Positions 20,738-29,431 of a stretch of 64,000 bases of DNA are shown here, piece after piece; positions within the stretch are counted from its first letter, which is position 1, and each line of letters begins with the position of its first letter. Below the pieces are notes generated by a model that saw only the letters and a list, made by a program, of their open reading frames with translations, was not told the DNA's origin and did not search any database. Origin of the DNA: Tychonema sp. LEGE 06208 (GTDB lineage Bacteria; Cyanobacteriota; Cyanobacteriia; Cyanobacteriales; Microcoleaceae). The DNA lies in the NCBI RefSeq assembly GCF_015207505.1, contig NZ_JADEWT010000014.1, positions 1 through 64,000 of the forward strand. Direction: 5' to 3'. The translations under genes and the position numbers were made by a program.

Positions 20738-22186
20738 ATGGCGAAAGTTGTATTAGAAAATATCTACAAAAGTTTTCCACTCCGCCAAGGAGAACAGGAA
20801 AAAAAAGCAAACAACGTCGCAGAAAGTGTCTCGCCCGAAGCCTCTATTTCAACTTCTAACAGCGTTTTGCGGCGGATTAACCTGACGGTCGAAGACGGGG
20901 AATTTATGGTGCTGGTGGGGCCTTCGGGCTGCGGAAAAAGCACTCTGCTGCGATCGATCGCCGGTTTGGAAGTTTTGACTGCCGGCAATATTTGGATTGG
21001 CGATCGCCTCCTCAACGATTTGCCCCCCAAAGACCGAAATATCGCTATGGTATTTCAAAATTATGCTCTCTATCCTCACTTAACAGTTTACGATAATCTC
21101 GCCTTTGGATTGCGCCGCTCTCAGAAGGAAGAAGTCCGAGGGAAGAAGGAAGAAGGAAGAAGTCCGAGGGAAGAAGTCCGAGGGAAGAGGGAAGAAGGAA
21201 GAGGGAAAAAGGAAGAAGAGACAAAGACAGAGACAGAGGCGGAAAAAAGCAGCCTGGTTCAGGCAGAAAAAATAAAAAATCAGTTAAAAGAGGTGATTAA
21301 TTATTTAGCTTCTAATACTTTAAACAAAGAGCAGATATATACTTTAGGGGAGGACTTTTTAGTTGGAGCAACTCGCAAGCTTCCTCCGGGTTTGCGCTAT
21401 TTTTCGGAACGGGAAAAGGCTGTAGGCAAAAGAGTTAGGGCGGTAGCTCAATTATTGCAAATAGAACCGCTTTTAAATCGCTTGCCGAAACAACTTTCGG
21501 GAGGACAAAAGCAGCGAGTAGCTTTGGGTAGGGCGATGGCTCGAAATCCTGAAGTTTTTTTGATGGACGAACCGCTATCTAATCTTGATGCGAAATTGAG
21601 GGCCCAAACGAGATCGCAAATTGTGCAGTTGCAGCGACAGTTGGGAACTACGACTATTTATGTGACTCACGACCAGACTGAGGCGATGACTATGGGCGAT
21701 CGCATTGCGATTATGAATGCAGGTCAGCTTCAGCAAGTCGCTCAACCTCTGGAGCTTTACAACAAGCCCGCTAATCTATTTGTGGCTGAGTTTATCGGTT
21801 CTCCGCCGATGAATTTTTTGCCGGTGCAGTTTACAGCCCCGCTGTTGATTTCTCACCCGCAATTTCGCTTTACTTTACCGGATATTTGGGCAAAAAACCT
21901 ACAGCAATATGACGGGCGAGAGCTGATTTTGGGCATCCGGCCCGAACATCTGAGCATTCACCCTCCTGCTACCAAAAATCTGTCTGTACAAGTGGAAATT
22001 GTGGAGGCTTTGGGGCACGAAACTTATTTGCGGGTGTGTTTGACTGATGCTCCGGCTGTGCGGATGCAGGTGCGGGTTCCTCCTGAGCGATCGATCCGTG
22101 TTGGTGAGGAGCTTTGGCTGGCCGTCGCCCATGACAAGATTCACTTGTTTGACCCGGATACGGAGTTGGCTATTTTCCCTCGTTAG
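20738..22186 (+). CDS. ABC transporter ATP-binding protein (MalK/UgpC-like) with low-complexity insertion
   Basis: This ATPase drives import of sugars or similar solutes; the permease genes are not nearby. Walker A GPSGCGKST is near residue 59, the Q-loop in VFQNYALYPHLTVYDNLAFG near 108, signature LSGGQKQRVALGRAMA near 253, Walker B VFLMDEPLSNLDA near 272 and the H-loop TIYVTHDQTEAM near 305. A TOBE-type regulatory domain (GIRPEH, VEALGHETYLRV) follows. Walker A and signature are about 195 residues apart instead of the usual 100. The extra residues begin with repeats such as KEEVRGKKEEGRSPREE, encoded by the same GAAGAAG/GTCCGAGGGAAG sequence that occurs between genes elsewhere. Start ATG 20738 is preferred over TTG 20735. 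Confidence 0.93.
   Translation: MAKVVLENIYKSFPLRQGEQEKKANNVAESVSPEASISTSNSVLRRINLTVEDGEFMVLVGPSGCGKSTLLRSIAGLEVLTAGNIWIGDRLLNDLPPKDRNIAMVFQNYALYPHLTVYDNLAFGLRRSQKEEVRGKKEEGRSPREEVRGKREEGRGKKEEETKTETEAEKSSLVQAEKIKNQLKEVINYLASNTLNKEQIYTLGEDFLVGATRKLPPGLRYFSEREKAVGKRVRAVAQLLQIEPLLNRLPKQLSGGQKQRVALGRAMARNPEVFLMDEPLSNLDAKLRAQTRSQIVQLQRQLGTTTIYVTHDQTEAMTMGDRIAIMNAGQLQQVAQPLELYNKPANLFVAEFIGSPPMNFLPVQFTAPLLISHPQFRFTLPDIWAKNLQQYDGRELILGIRPEHLSIHPPATKNLSVQVEIVEALGHETYLRVCLTDAPAVRMQVRVPPERSIRVGEELWLAVAHDKIHLFDPDTELAIFPR
21124..21232. repeat. Purine-rich GAAGAAGTCCGAGGGAAG repeat inside the ABC ATPase gene
   Basis: Units of GGAAGAAGTCCGAGGGAAGA and GGAAGAAGG run for about 110 bp in frame with the ATPase gene. 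The same words follow rpsT at 2533-2660. The strand is nearly all purine, so every frame on it is open and codes for Lys, Glu, Arg and Gly. Confidence 0.85.
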
Positions 22187-22312
22187 GCGAAATTCTCAAG
22201 GTCGATCGGCCTTTGCGATCGATCTCACACATCATAAACTTGCATTTTTTTCAAGTTGCTGTTATATTAATTTACATAAGCCTTACAAAAGTTAACAAAA
22301 AGAGTTCGCACT

Positions 22313-22465
22313 ATGCAAGAACAAAAACGCAACGCTTGGAACTGGGGCTTCAGCGAAGGAGCTGAAAATTGGAACGGTCGTTTAGCGATGATTGGTTTCT
22401 CTGCCGCTGTGATTATCGAATTGGTTTCCGGTCAAGGCCTGCTTCACTTCTGGGGCGTGATCTAG
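22313..22465 (+). CDS. hli: High-light-inducible protein (one-helix CAB-like)
   Basis: This 50-residue protein begins [18 protein letters not shown] and contains [15 protein letters not shown], the chlorophyll-binding helix signature of the Hli/Scp family (ExxNxRxAMIGF), followed by a hydrophobic stretch that forms the single membrane helix. Hli proteins bind chlorophyll and carotenoids at photosystem II assembly intermediates and protect against excess light. The ATG is preceded by an AT-rich leader with GTTAACAAAAAGAG; length is short but complete. It lies 126 bases after the ABC ATPase and has a hairpin (22536-22603) behind it. A second, longer hli gene is at 54214. Confidence 0.95.
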   Translation: MQEQKRNAWNWGFSEGAENWNGRLAMIGFSAAVIIELVSGQGLLHFWGVI

Positions 22466-22535
22466 TACGATTTTAGCTTTTAGATTTGAGATTGGAGAAT
22501 TGGGACACCATTCTTTTCTCGATCTGACTAAGATT

Positions 22536-22603
22536 AAAAAACCCGGTTTCTTTGACGCGAGTAGCTGCTCTTCGAGTGACTCCGATCGAGAAACCGGGTT
22601 TTT
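22536..22603. terminator. AAAAAACCCGGTTTC ... GAAACCGGGTTTTT hairpin after hli
   Basis: Arms of about 14 bp enclose a loop of about 39 bases. The right arm runs into TTTTT, giving a fair rho-independent terminator shape on the plus strand, 71 bases after the hli stop. Confidence 0.55.
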
Positions 22604-22770
22604 GAACTGCAATGCGCGAGCCAACTGCTTTCAACGAATCTAATTTTTCAGTTGAGATTGTTTAGACAATAGAAAGCTTGGGAGTCCCCAAAAGAACTCC
22701 CAAAATTTTTCCCGCGCACTTTTAGCAGCGCAATTTTTGCAGGGCGATTTACCTGTAGCAAATAGCTATC

Positions 22771-22896
22771 TCATGTCCGTTGGATTGACCGCAATCAGAT
22801 TCGTTTGTAGTGCGGATTTAACTCCGCAGAATTTGGCGGACTGAAGTCCGCACTACGAACCGTTTTTGTGATGGTAATCGACCCGAAATGATATGA
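22771..22896. mobile_element. Inverted-repeat shell carrying a GTAGTGCGG hairpin
   Basis: The right end reads CCCGAAATGATATGA and the left TCATGTCCGTT, an imperfect pair. The inside has TTTGTAGTGCGGATTTAACT and GAAGTCCGCACTACGAAC, which can pair as a long hairpin. The same hairpin type is inside the element at 58762-58896. Confidence 0.5.
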
Positions 22897-22997
22897 TATC
22901 AAATCCTCTATTCATCGGAATAGTAAATTAACAGTTAACAGTTAACAGTTAACAGTTAACAGTTAACTTCATTCCGGTTTCACCGGAATTGATATGA
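22894..22997. mobile_element. Inverted-repeat shell carrying a GTTAACA heptamer array
   Basis: The left end TGATATCAAATCC and right end CACCGGAATTGATATGA enclose five GTTAACA heptamers (about 22929-22966). It shares its left border with the right border of the neighbouring shell. Its ends match those at 44904-45053, 58762-58896 and 62315-62417. Confidence 0.5.
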
Positions 22998-23061
22998 CTC
23001 GCAGTGCAGCGAACACAAAAAGTTTAACAACCATCGCTCCCAAAAAAGCTATGGTTCGATC

Positions 23062-23088
23062 CCCAAAAGAGCCAATCACTCTTTTGGG
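23062..23088 (-). terminator. Probable sigA terminator hairpin
   Basis: CCCAAAAGAG and CTCTTTTGGG form a perfect 10-bp stem with a 7-base loop, 19 bases past the sigA stop on the minus strand. A TTTTTT stretch on that strand follows only after about 20 bases, so it is an imperfect rho-independent terminator. Confidence 0.5.
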
Positions 23089-23106
23089 TGATGCCAGACA
23101 AATACT

Positions 23107-24276
23107 CTAGCGGATATATTCTTTTAAGATGCTGTTGCGGTTGGGATGGCGCAGCTTCCGCAGCGCTTTAGCCTCGATTTGACGAATCCGCTCGCGAGTG
23201 ACGTTAAAGATTTGACCAATTTCCTCCAAGGTCTTCATCCGTCCGTCGTCTAAGCCGTAACGCAGTCGCAATACATCTCGTTCTCTAGGGCTTAGAGTAT
23301 CCAAAACGCTCTCTAAATCTTCTCTTAGCAAGTTTTTCGAGACTTGATCTTCTGGCGTTTCTCCGTCAGATTCAATAAAGTCTCCCAGACGCGAGTCTTC
23401 TTCTTTGCCAATTGGAGTTTCTAAAGAAATAGGCAACTGTGCGGACTTAGCGATGAAACGCAACTTCTCGATCGTCATCTCCATTTTAGTCGCGATTTCT
23501 TCTTCCGTAGGCTTGCGGCCCATTTCCTGAGAAAGAAGTTTGGTAGTTTTCTTAATCCGCGAGATGGTTTCGTAAAGATGAACCGGTAGGCGGATAGTCC
23601 GGGATTGGTCGGCGATTGCTCTGGTGATGGCTTGACGTATCCACCAAGTTGCGTAGGTGGAAAATTTGTAGCCTTTTTCGTGATCGAATTTTTCAGCGGC
23701 CCGGATCAGACCCAAAGAGCCTTCCTGAATCAAATCTTGGAAAGACAAACCGCGATTCATGTACTTTTTGGCGATCGACACCACCAAACGCAGGTTTGAC
23801 TGTACCATCTTCTCCTTGGCCCGCCGACCGACATGGAGTCTGTGACGGAATGCCGGAAGTGCCATATCTACAGCATTAGCCCATTCGTTATCTTTGGGTT
23901 CGCGGTCTAACTCTTCGAGGAGTTGTTCTCGAACTCGCTCTAATTCCAGCAAATCGGCAATCTTGCGGGCGAGTTCAATCTCTTCGTCGGCTCGCAGCAG
24001 TCGAATTCTACCAATTTCTTGGAGGTAAAGACGAATAGAGTCTTCTGTATAATGCTTTTTCTTGGCTTGGGCCCGACGGCGGGCTTTGACACCTTTGCCA
24101 ACTTTAGTATCGTCTTCTTCAGATGGGCTGTCTAGAAAATCTTCTCGATCGTCGTCTTCGTCGATAAAAAGTTCCAACTCGCTTTCGGGTAGAACGCTTT
24201 TGGCGTTCCTAAGCAACTCGATGGTTTCCATTTCGGGTGTGATTGTGGTTTCGAGTACGGTGTTAGCCTGGATCAT
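23107..24276 (-). CDS. sigA: Principal RNA polymerase sigma factor (sigma-70 group 1)
   Basis: This 389-residue sigma factor directs polymerase to housekeeping promoters. A short acidic N-terminal part replaces most of region 1.1. Region 1.2 is [15 protein letters not shown] near 80, region 2 contains [19 protein letters not shown] and [18 protein letters not shown], then [20 protein letters not shown] (-10 recognition), and region 4 ends with [20 protein letters not shown] (-35 recognition HTH). [15 protein letters not shown] is the usual end of cyanobacterial SigA. GAGGAAGG five bases ahead of the ATG is a good ribosome binding site. Length and motifs fit group 1 rather than the shorter group 2 factors. 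Confidence 0.95.
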   Translation of the reverse strand: MIQANTVLETTITPEMETIELLRNAKSVLPESELELFIDEDDDREDFLDSPSEEDDTKVGKGVKARRRAQAKKKHYTEDSIRLYLQEIGRIRLLRADEEIELARKIADLLELERVREQLLEELDREPKDNEWANAVDMALPAFRHRLHVGRRAKEKMVQSNLRLVVSIAKKYMNRGLSFQDLIQEGSLGLIRAAEKFDHEKGYKFSTYATWWIRQAITRAIADQSRTIRLPVHLYETISRIKKTTKLLSQEMGRKPTEEEIATKMEMTIEKLRFIAKSAQLPISLETPIGKEEDSRLGDFIESDGETPEDQVSKNLLREDLESVLDTLSPRERDVLRLRYGLDDGRMKTLEEIGQIFNVTRERIRQIEAKALRKLRHPNRNSILKEYIR

Positions 24277-25990
24277 GCCGCCTTCCTCATGCTCCTGAAT
24301 TAAAGAATAAATAACAGTGGAATAGTGTCTGTTTGTAGTTTAGACAAGTTAGCCAGTATTGGCATTTCCGCAGTAAGAAATAGTGGGCTTTTCAGTTTGC
24401 TAAATGAAGCAGTGACCGAAACTGCGTTTGTTTGACGAGTCAAATTTCGACTTCTGGTTGAAAGAAGCAGCGAGTACATTCAATCTATCGCATATTTTTA
24501 ACGTTGCAACCTATATTGAGGGTGCAGCTTTTTCTTTCACAGCGAGTTATCGCCTCATCTGCGATACCTTACCCAGAAAAACGAATGCCAGAGATGCGAT
24601 CGCACGCAGGTCAAAATACTGGCTTTTTTTTGCCCGGTACTTCGATCTTTTACCCGTACCAGTTTTCTGGTACTGAACCCTCTAACTTTTGTGTTTGAGG
24701 TGTCGAACTTTTGAGAAAGCCGACAGGGTGCGAGTGACGATGTTGTCAGATCTCACAGTTGCACGGCTAATTTTTGCCATCTCGGATGTAGGTTTGCTGC
24801 TTCAAACGCAACAGCAGAGAGTCGTAGCACCAAATGGTGAGAATCGGATCTGGCAAAGACCCTTCCGATTGTAGCCGTTCTCACAAAAAATGGAAGTTAT
24901 TTTCAATTTTTGTCAAGAACTCGGAAAAATTTGTCAGCTTAGCTTGACAATAGTGACTCATGGTCGATTCAGCTCAATCCTGAGAAAGCCCCCTAAAAAC
25001 CTGGGTACGATCGAACTGCGCTGTTTTTTGTGCTGATGTGGGTGAACGGCTGCGGCGCAGTCTGCCAGACAGTTAGCAGACAATTTTTGATTTGCTGGAA
25101 GTGAAACCAATAAAATCTTTGTAGATGCACCCATCATTACCCTGTTTCCCTGAATTGAATCATACGCAATCTGCGATCTAATAAAGCTTGCGAACTTGAG
25201 TTGTAAGTCGGCCGCTCTGAAGTAGAAACCGACGATTTCCCCTAATGAAGCGTTGCGGGTTTAATAGTGCAACAGGGGCTTTCTTTGTTAAGTTAGCTCA
25301 AATCCCAGAAATTGGGTTTAATTTCGACATTAAATCACATTAAGTTATTAACGTCACATTTTCATTTAAGCAGTGGGACACGAGTTTATGGCAGAGCGTG
25401 GCAAAAACCACCCGGATAAATTCTACTGAGAGTTAACCCGTCGCGCAACTCCCGGCAGCAAATGTCTCTAAAATTTGCTGGCTTTCGGCTCGCACTTGCG
25501 CGATCCTCTTCTGCAAGCTTCGCTAACGCCCATTTTCACAAGCAAGACAATTCGCTATTTCCCGAAAGCACAACTTCACATTTACTTTAAATATATCCTA
25601 ACAGTGTGAAGCTTTGACAAAGCAAATTCATCAATTTCAAGTAAAATTACTGGTGTTGTGTGGAAGATTTCCAGCAGACAGAACAAAAGCCCAGCAGACT
25701 TTGCTACAGCGGAGGGCGGAGGATAGCTTTTAAAAAAAAGAAACTTACCGAGTGTAGTGATGTGCTTGCTGTTTGGCGATCGTCCAAAAGCTGCCGAGTT
25801 CGTTCAAAGCTGTTAAACAATAGGACTCTGGTGCTATGTGAAGATTTTTGTTACATTTATTTACAGCCCTTCCTCCGAAAGCAGGTATCCGGCCACTCTG
25901 GTTTAAATCATGTGGCTCGATAGCTAGGGTATTTCGCTATCAGGATAAATTTCTGCTCCGCATCTGTCTTGACAACGCCGGCAAAGTTGA
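24277..25990. other. Long 1.7-kb region without a recognised gene
   Basis: It lies between the sigA start and the DUF4276 gene's 3' end, both on the minus strand. The near part should hold the sigA promoter(s). Small frames at 24428-24698, 24689-24874 and 25660-25923 have no motif, ribosome binding site or composition that supports them. A short repeat with GCGCGATCCTCTTC and CTTCGCTAACGCC at 25498-25529 is shared with 8024-8054. I found no tRNA- or 6S-like fold by eye, but a structured RNA cannot be excluded. Confidence 0.5.
25498..25529. repeat. GCGCGATCCTCTTC-CTTCGCTAACGC repeat
   Basis: This about 32-bp word occurs here and, with changes in the middle, at 8024-8054, where its TAA makes the second stop of the HNH frame. 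It looks like a small dispersed repeat with HIP1-like bases. Confidence 0.55.
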
Positions 25991-26614
25991 TTATATCTGT
26001 TTATTATTGATGCAGTCTAATAAACCTCGATAAAAAGCTTGGAAACTTGTAGAGCGATTTAATTCAGGATTCATATATTTAGAAATTTCGCTAGAGGCTT
26101 TATATTTTTCTAGTCCTCCCTGATGGTATCCAGCCTTCCGTAATACTCTTTCTAAAGCCTCCCAGGTGCCTCCTTTGATAGCATCAGGCTCTCGATATTT
26201 TTTTTGAGTAGCTAAATTGGGAGAGACTTTAGGGTAAGCTTGGCAAATTGCTTCAACATCGCCGAAAAACCACGCTTCTAATTCTTCAACTACAATTCGA
26301 TTTAAGACTTGGAATAATTTATCTTTTTGACAGGAAGATTTAGTGATTAATCCCGATGATATTGCCATTATTTCTAGTTGTTGTTTTAATTTGAGACAAT
26401 CTTCTCGATCTTTATCTATTAAAACAACTATTTTCCTGTCAGGCGGAAGCCATGCTTGATAACCTTTCAAACGGTTAGGCAATTTAGCCAGTAAATCTGT
26501 TTTCCCTCGAAAAGCATGAATTTTATAGGTGACAGTCGATGGCAATATTTTGGGTAAAATCTGGGTTAAAGCTGATTCTAGTGATGCTTCTTCCACTAAA
26601 AATTCAAGATGCAA
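25991..26614 (-). CDS. DUF4276-family protein, possible TOPRIM-type nuclease
   Basis: The product of about 207 residues matches the DUF4276 family in layout. Acidic residues are arranged as in TOPRIM folds: EE in FLVEEASLES near residue 10, DKDRED after the strand IVVLI near 70, and EELEAW near 114. These could bind metal for nucleic-acid cleavage (inference). GAGGAGGTGAGCATT precedes TTG 26614 with ideal spacing, whereas the GTG at 26623 lies inside the Shine-Dalgarno, so I chose TTG. The gene starts 33 bases after the AAA ATPase stop, and the two are surely one operon. ATPase plus TOPRIM-like pairs (OLD, PARIS, Gabija) act in phage defence; such a role is inferred here. Confidence 0.75.
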   Translation of the reverse strand: MHLEFLVEEASLESALTQILPKILPSTVTYKIHAFRGKTDLLAKLPNRLKGYQAWLPPDRKIVVLIDKDREDCLKLKQQLEIMAISSGLITKSSCQKDKLFQVLNRIVVEELEAWFFGDVEAICQAYPKVSPNLATQKKYREPDAIKGGTWEALERVLRKAGYHQGGLEKYKASSEISKYMNPELNRSTSFQAFYRGLLDCINNKQI

Positions 26615-26647
26615 AATGCTCACCTCCTCTTAATTTTCAAGTTAAAA

Positions 26648-27847
26648 TTATTGCGGTGCACCCGCGTTTTTGAGGGGATTTCCCACATCGAAGAAATCTT
26701 CCATCCACAGCGAACCGAGTAAGGAACCGTTTTCTATAAATTGTTTAATTCCCTGCATATCTGCGGTTCTTTTGGCTTGAGTAAAACCTTTTTCATCTCT
26801 ATATAATACCCATAATTCTTCTGGTTTTAAACGATCTACAAAAAAGGGAGAATGGGTTGTTATCATTAATTGAGTATTCGCCGAAGCCGAACGACATTCT
26901 TCTGCAAGCTGAGGTAATAATTGCGGATGCAAATGATTTTCTGGTTCTTCTATTCCCACTAATTGCGGGGGATTTGGATCGAATAAAACTGTCAAATAAG
27001 CTAAGAGTTTTAAGGTACCATCAGAGGCATATTTTGCCAAAATGGGATGAGAAAAAGGAGCATCTTTAATTTCCAACAAAAGTCGGCCATCCTGCATGAC
27101 AAGAGCCTCGACTTTTTCGAGGCGTGGAATACGAGCAGAAAGGGTTTTTAGTATTTCTTCTAACCGTTGGTGATGTTGTTCTTTTAGGTATTGGATAACA
27201 TTAGGTAAATTGTCACCAGTGGGGGACAATCTTTCCTGTGCACCTGCTTCGGGAAGGCTGCGGGTATTATCTGCGGTTAAATAGGATAAATACCAACCTG
27301 TAATAAAGCGTCTTAATGCGCTGACGCGAGGATGTTTGGCAAATTGTCCTAAGGTATTTACTGCTAAAAATTCAGATGATTCTAGTTTTTCGGTGATCCT
27401 TTCACCTTCTTCATCAGGACTTTCGCCACTAATAACTTGTCCTTCGCCTTTTTTGAAGTCTAAAAACCGAAAAGGTTTACCTTGGCTGGCTCGCCTCCAC
27501 TGTAACGATTCTTCAGCAATGAAAGGACGATTATTTTCTTCATCTATGGCGAGATGATAGGTAATTAACGGTGATTTTGATGTCTCTCGATATTTTAATT
27601 CAATAATGATGCAGCCTGTACTATCTCTGGTGCGTAATTCTCGAAATCTGCCCCTTCTATCCCATGCTTTTCTGAGGCTTTCATTGAAACATTCAGACAA
27701 AAAAGCAAAAACATCAAAAATAGTTGATTTTCCGCTACCATTAGGTCCTAAGAGGACAGTTAAGGGGGTAATTTTTTTAAGTTCTAGATTATGTAAAGCT
27801 CGGTAATTTTGGACTTTTAGATATTCTATACGGGGAATATTTTTCAT
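26648..27847 (-). CDS. AAA family ATPase (AAA_21/OLD-like)
   Basis: This 399-residue protein is an ABC-type/SMC-like ATPase. Walker [10 protein letters not shown] is at residues 34-42 after the typical start [33 protein letters not shown] corresponds to the signature region, Walker B is in [16 protein letters not shown] and the H-loop is [11 protein letters not shown]. There is no nuclease domain in the chain; that function may lie in the DUF4276 partner. AAGGAGGTGAA stands before ATGATG; I chose the second ATG (27847) for its better spacing, but 27850 or an in-frame start at 27913 are alternatives. It follows the ABC permease on the same strand. The composition looks AT-richer than neighbours, which suits a transferable defence module. 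Confidence 0.85.
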   Translation of the reverse strand: MKNIPRIEYLKVQNYRALHNLELKKITPLTVLLGPNGSGKSTIFDVFAFLSECFNESLRKAWDRRGRFRELRTRDSTGCIIIELKYRETSKSPLITYHLAIDEENNRPFIAEESLQWRRASQGKPFRFLDFKKGEGQVISGESPDEEGERITEKLESSEFLAVNTLGQFAKHPRVSALRRFITGWYLSYLTADNTRSLPEAGAQERLSPTGDNLPNVIQYLKEQHHQRLEEILKTLSARIPRLEKVEALVMQDGRLLLEIKDAPFSHPILAKYASDGTLKLLAYLTVLFDPNPPQLVGIEEPENHLHPQLLPQLAEECRSASANTQLMITTHSPFFVDRLKPEELWVLYRDEKGFTQAKRTADMQGIKQFIENGSLLGSLWMEDFFDVGNPLKNAGAPQ

Positions 27848-27970
27848 CATTTCACCTCCTTGATTGGATTTTATGTCTCGTGAATTAAAATATTTAACAA
27901 GTTGTGAGTTCATCTCTCGCTAAAAAATGCACTCGCAACTTAATTGTGATTAATTCACCAGCGAGACAAA

Positions 27971-28876
27971 TTATTGTTGATTTCGCAGCCGAGGGTTAAC
28001 AAATTCGTTCAATCCTTCTCCTACTAAAGATAGTCCGATTACCATTAAAGTCATTGCCAAACCAGGAAATAATGCTGTCCACCAAATGCCTGTAGGTAAC
28101 GCATCCAAGGCTAAACGCAAGTCGTGTCCCCATTCTGGGGTTTGTTCGGGAAGTCCCAAACCGAGAAATCCTAAGCCTCCTAATGTTAAAATCGCGTCGG
28201 CGGCGTTAAGGGCAAACAGCACGGGTACGCTTTGAATCACGTTTAGGAAGAGGTAGCGCGAAAGCACTGTCTGAGTGTCTGCACCCATTGCTCGGGCGGC
28301 TTCGACAAATAATTCGGTTTTGATGCTGGCGGTGTGATTCCTGACTACGCGGTAGTATTGAGGGATGTAGGAAATGCTCAGGGCGATCGCAGCGTTGAAT
28401 ACTCCTCTTCCTACTACAAACGCCAGTGTCAAGGACAGCAGCAGCCCCGGCAAAGTATAAATTGTATCCATTAAAAATAACAGCGCTCGATCGAGCTTAC
28501 CGCCCAAATAACCGCTAAGCAAACCTAGCGGTACGCCGATAAACAAGCTCAAACTTGTGGCTAAAATCACCACTTGCCAAGCAGCGCGAGAAGCAAACAG
28601 CGTGCGGGAAAAAACATCGTAGCCGCTGCGGCTGGTACCAAACCAATAATTCGCGGACGGTGGTTCGTGAATCGGATTAATCAAAGCATCGGTAGGATTT
28701 TGCAGCCATCCCCAAGCTTGCATGGCCGGAGACAAAGTGGCTACCAATACAAACACGGCAGTTATTGTCAAACCCGCCCACATCATTTTCATTGACAGGC
28801 TTGACGTTGAGGCAAGGTTGAGAAATTTCGGTAGTCGGAGGCGGCTTTGGGTCATATTTATGAGGGAAGATGTCAT
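27971..28876 (-). CDS. ABC transporter permease, DppC/OppC/NikC type
   Basis: This 301-residue inner-membrane protein belongs to the binding-protein-dependent permeases for peptides or nickel. Six hydrophobic segments are visible, starting with MMWAGLTITAVFVLVATLSP, and the EAA-type cytoplasmic loop is VEAARAMGADTQTVLSRYLF. The PANYWFGTSRSGYDVFSR-like segment after the first helix and GLGLPEQTPEWGHDL are typical of DppC-like subunits. Its partner permease, binding protein and ATPases are not adjacent, so it works with genes elsewhere. The first ATG lies right at the end of the 7-bp array upstream; the in-frame ATG seven codons later is an alternative start. Confidence 0.92.
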   Translation of the reverse strand: MTSSLINMTQSRLRLPKFLNLASTSSLSMKMMWAGLTITAVFVLVATLSPAMQAWGWLQNPTDALINPIHEPPSANYWFGTSRSGYDVFSRTLFASRAAWQVVILATSLSLFIGVPLGLLSGYLGGKLDRALLFLMDTIYTLPGLLLSLTLAFVVGRGVFNAAIALSISYIPQYYRVVRNHTASIKTELFVEAARAMGADTQTVLSRYLFLNVIQSVPVLFALNAADAILTLGGLGFLGLGLPEQTPEWGHDLRLALDALPTGIWWTALFPGLAMTLMVIGLSLVGEGLNEFVNPRLRNQQ

Positions 28877-29128
28877 TAGTCATTAGTCATTAGTCATTAG
28901 TCATTAGTCATTAGTCATCAGTCATTAGTCATTAGTCATTAGTCATTAGTCATTAGTCATCAGTCATCAGTCATTAGTCATTAGTCATTAGTCATTAGTC
29001 ATTAGTCATCAGTCATTAGTCATTAGTCATCAGTCATCAGTCATTAGTCATTAGTCATTAGTCATTAGTCATTAGTCATCAGTCATCAGTCATCAGTCAT
29101 CAGTCATTAGTCATCAGTCATTAGTCAT
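28877..29128. repeat. About 250-bp array of 7-bp repeats (CATTAGT / CATCAGT)
   Basis: Roughly 36 head-to-tail heptamers of TCATTAG with interspersed TCATCAG variants run from the permease start codon to 29128. There are no unique spacers, so it is not a CRISPR array. It is the longest heptamer array in the window and must be part of the permease leader or promoter region. Confidence 0.92.
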
Positions 29129-29431
29129 GTTTTGCTGTCGCCTCTGAGCTTTCCGTACAACGTCATCAGGAAGAGGGATGAAAGGGTTTTAGCAATTAAG
29201 AATTTTCTAAGTGTCGGGCGCGGTTGCCATAATTGCGATCGACAAATATGAGACTTTTCGATTTTAGTAGCACCTAGGCGAAAAAATCCGCAACAGTCAA
29301 AAATTCTCTCCCTTAGTCGCCGAATACTAACTACCCGCTGTGACTCAAGAAACCGGGTTTTTTTGTGGGTTATCGAGCTACAACAGGTATTTTCGTGAAA
29401 AACCCGGTTTCTGGAAACCCGCGAGTAAGTC
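29129..29431. other. Intergenic region downstream of the NTRC gene
   Basis: No gene is supported; the minus-strand frame 29125-29448 is repeat and hairpin sequence. It contains the AGAAACCGGGTTTTTTT hairpin at 29348-29412. Confidence 0.6.
29348..29412. terminator. AGAAACCGGGTTTTT hairpin after the NTRC gene
   Basis: Arms AGAAACCGGGTTTTT and AAAAACCCGGTTTCT enclose a loop of about 35 bases beginning 20 bases past the NTRC stop on the minus strand; the outgoing arm on that strand ends in a T-run, giving a plausible terminator. Confidence 0.55.

Larger units (their letters stand above)
22466..23106. other. Intergenic region between hli and sigA: hairpin and two mini-elements
   Basis: No gene. 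It holds the AAAAAACCCGGTTTC hairpin (22536-22603), two adjacent inverted-repeat shells (22771-22896 and 22894-22997) and the probable sigA terminator (23062-23088). Confidence 0.75.

Noticed and set aside
23045-23090. tRNA T-arm-like GGTTCGATCCCC near the sigA 3' end
   Set aside because: The neighbouring hairpin fits a terminator; no cloverleaf is possible.
24428-25923. Small frames upstream of sigA
   Set aside because: No motif, ribosome site or composition supports coding; the region may be regulatory or RNA-coding but I see no proof.
28877-29128. CRISPR array
   Set aside because: Units are 7 bp, head to tail, without unique spacers or cas genes.
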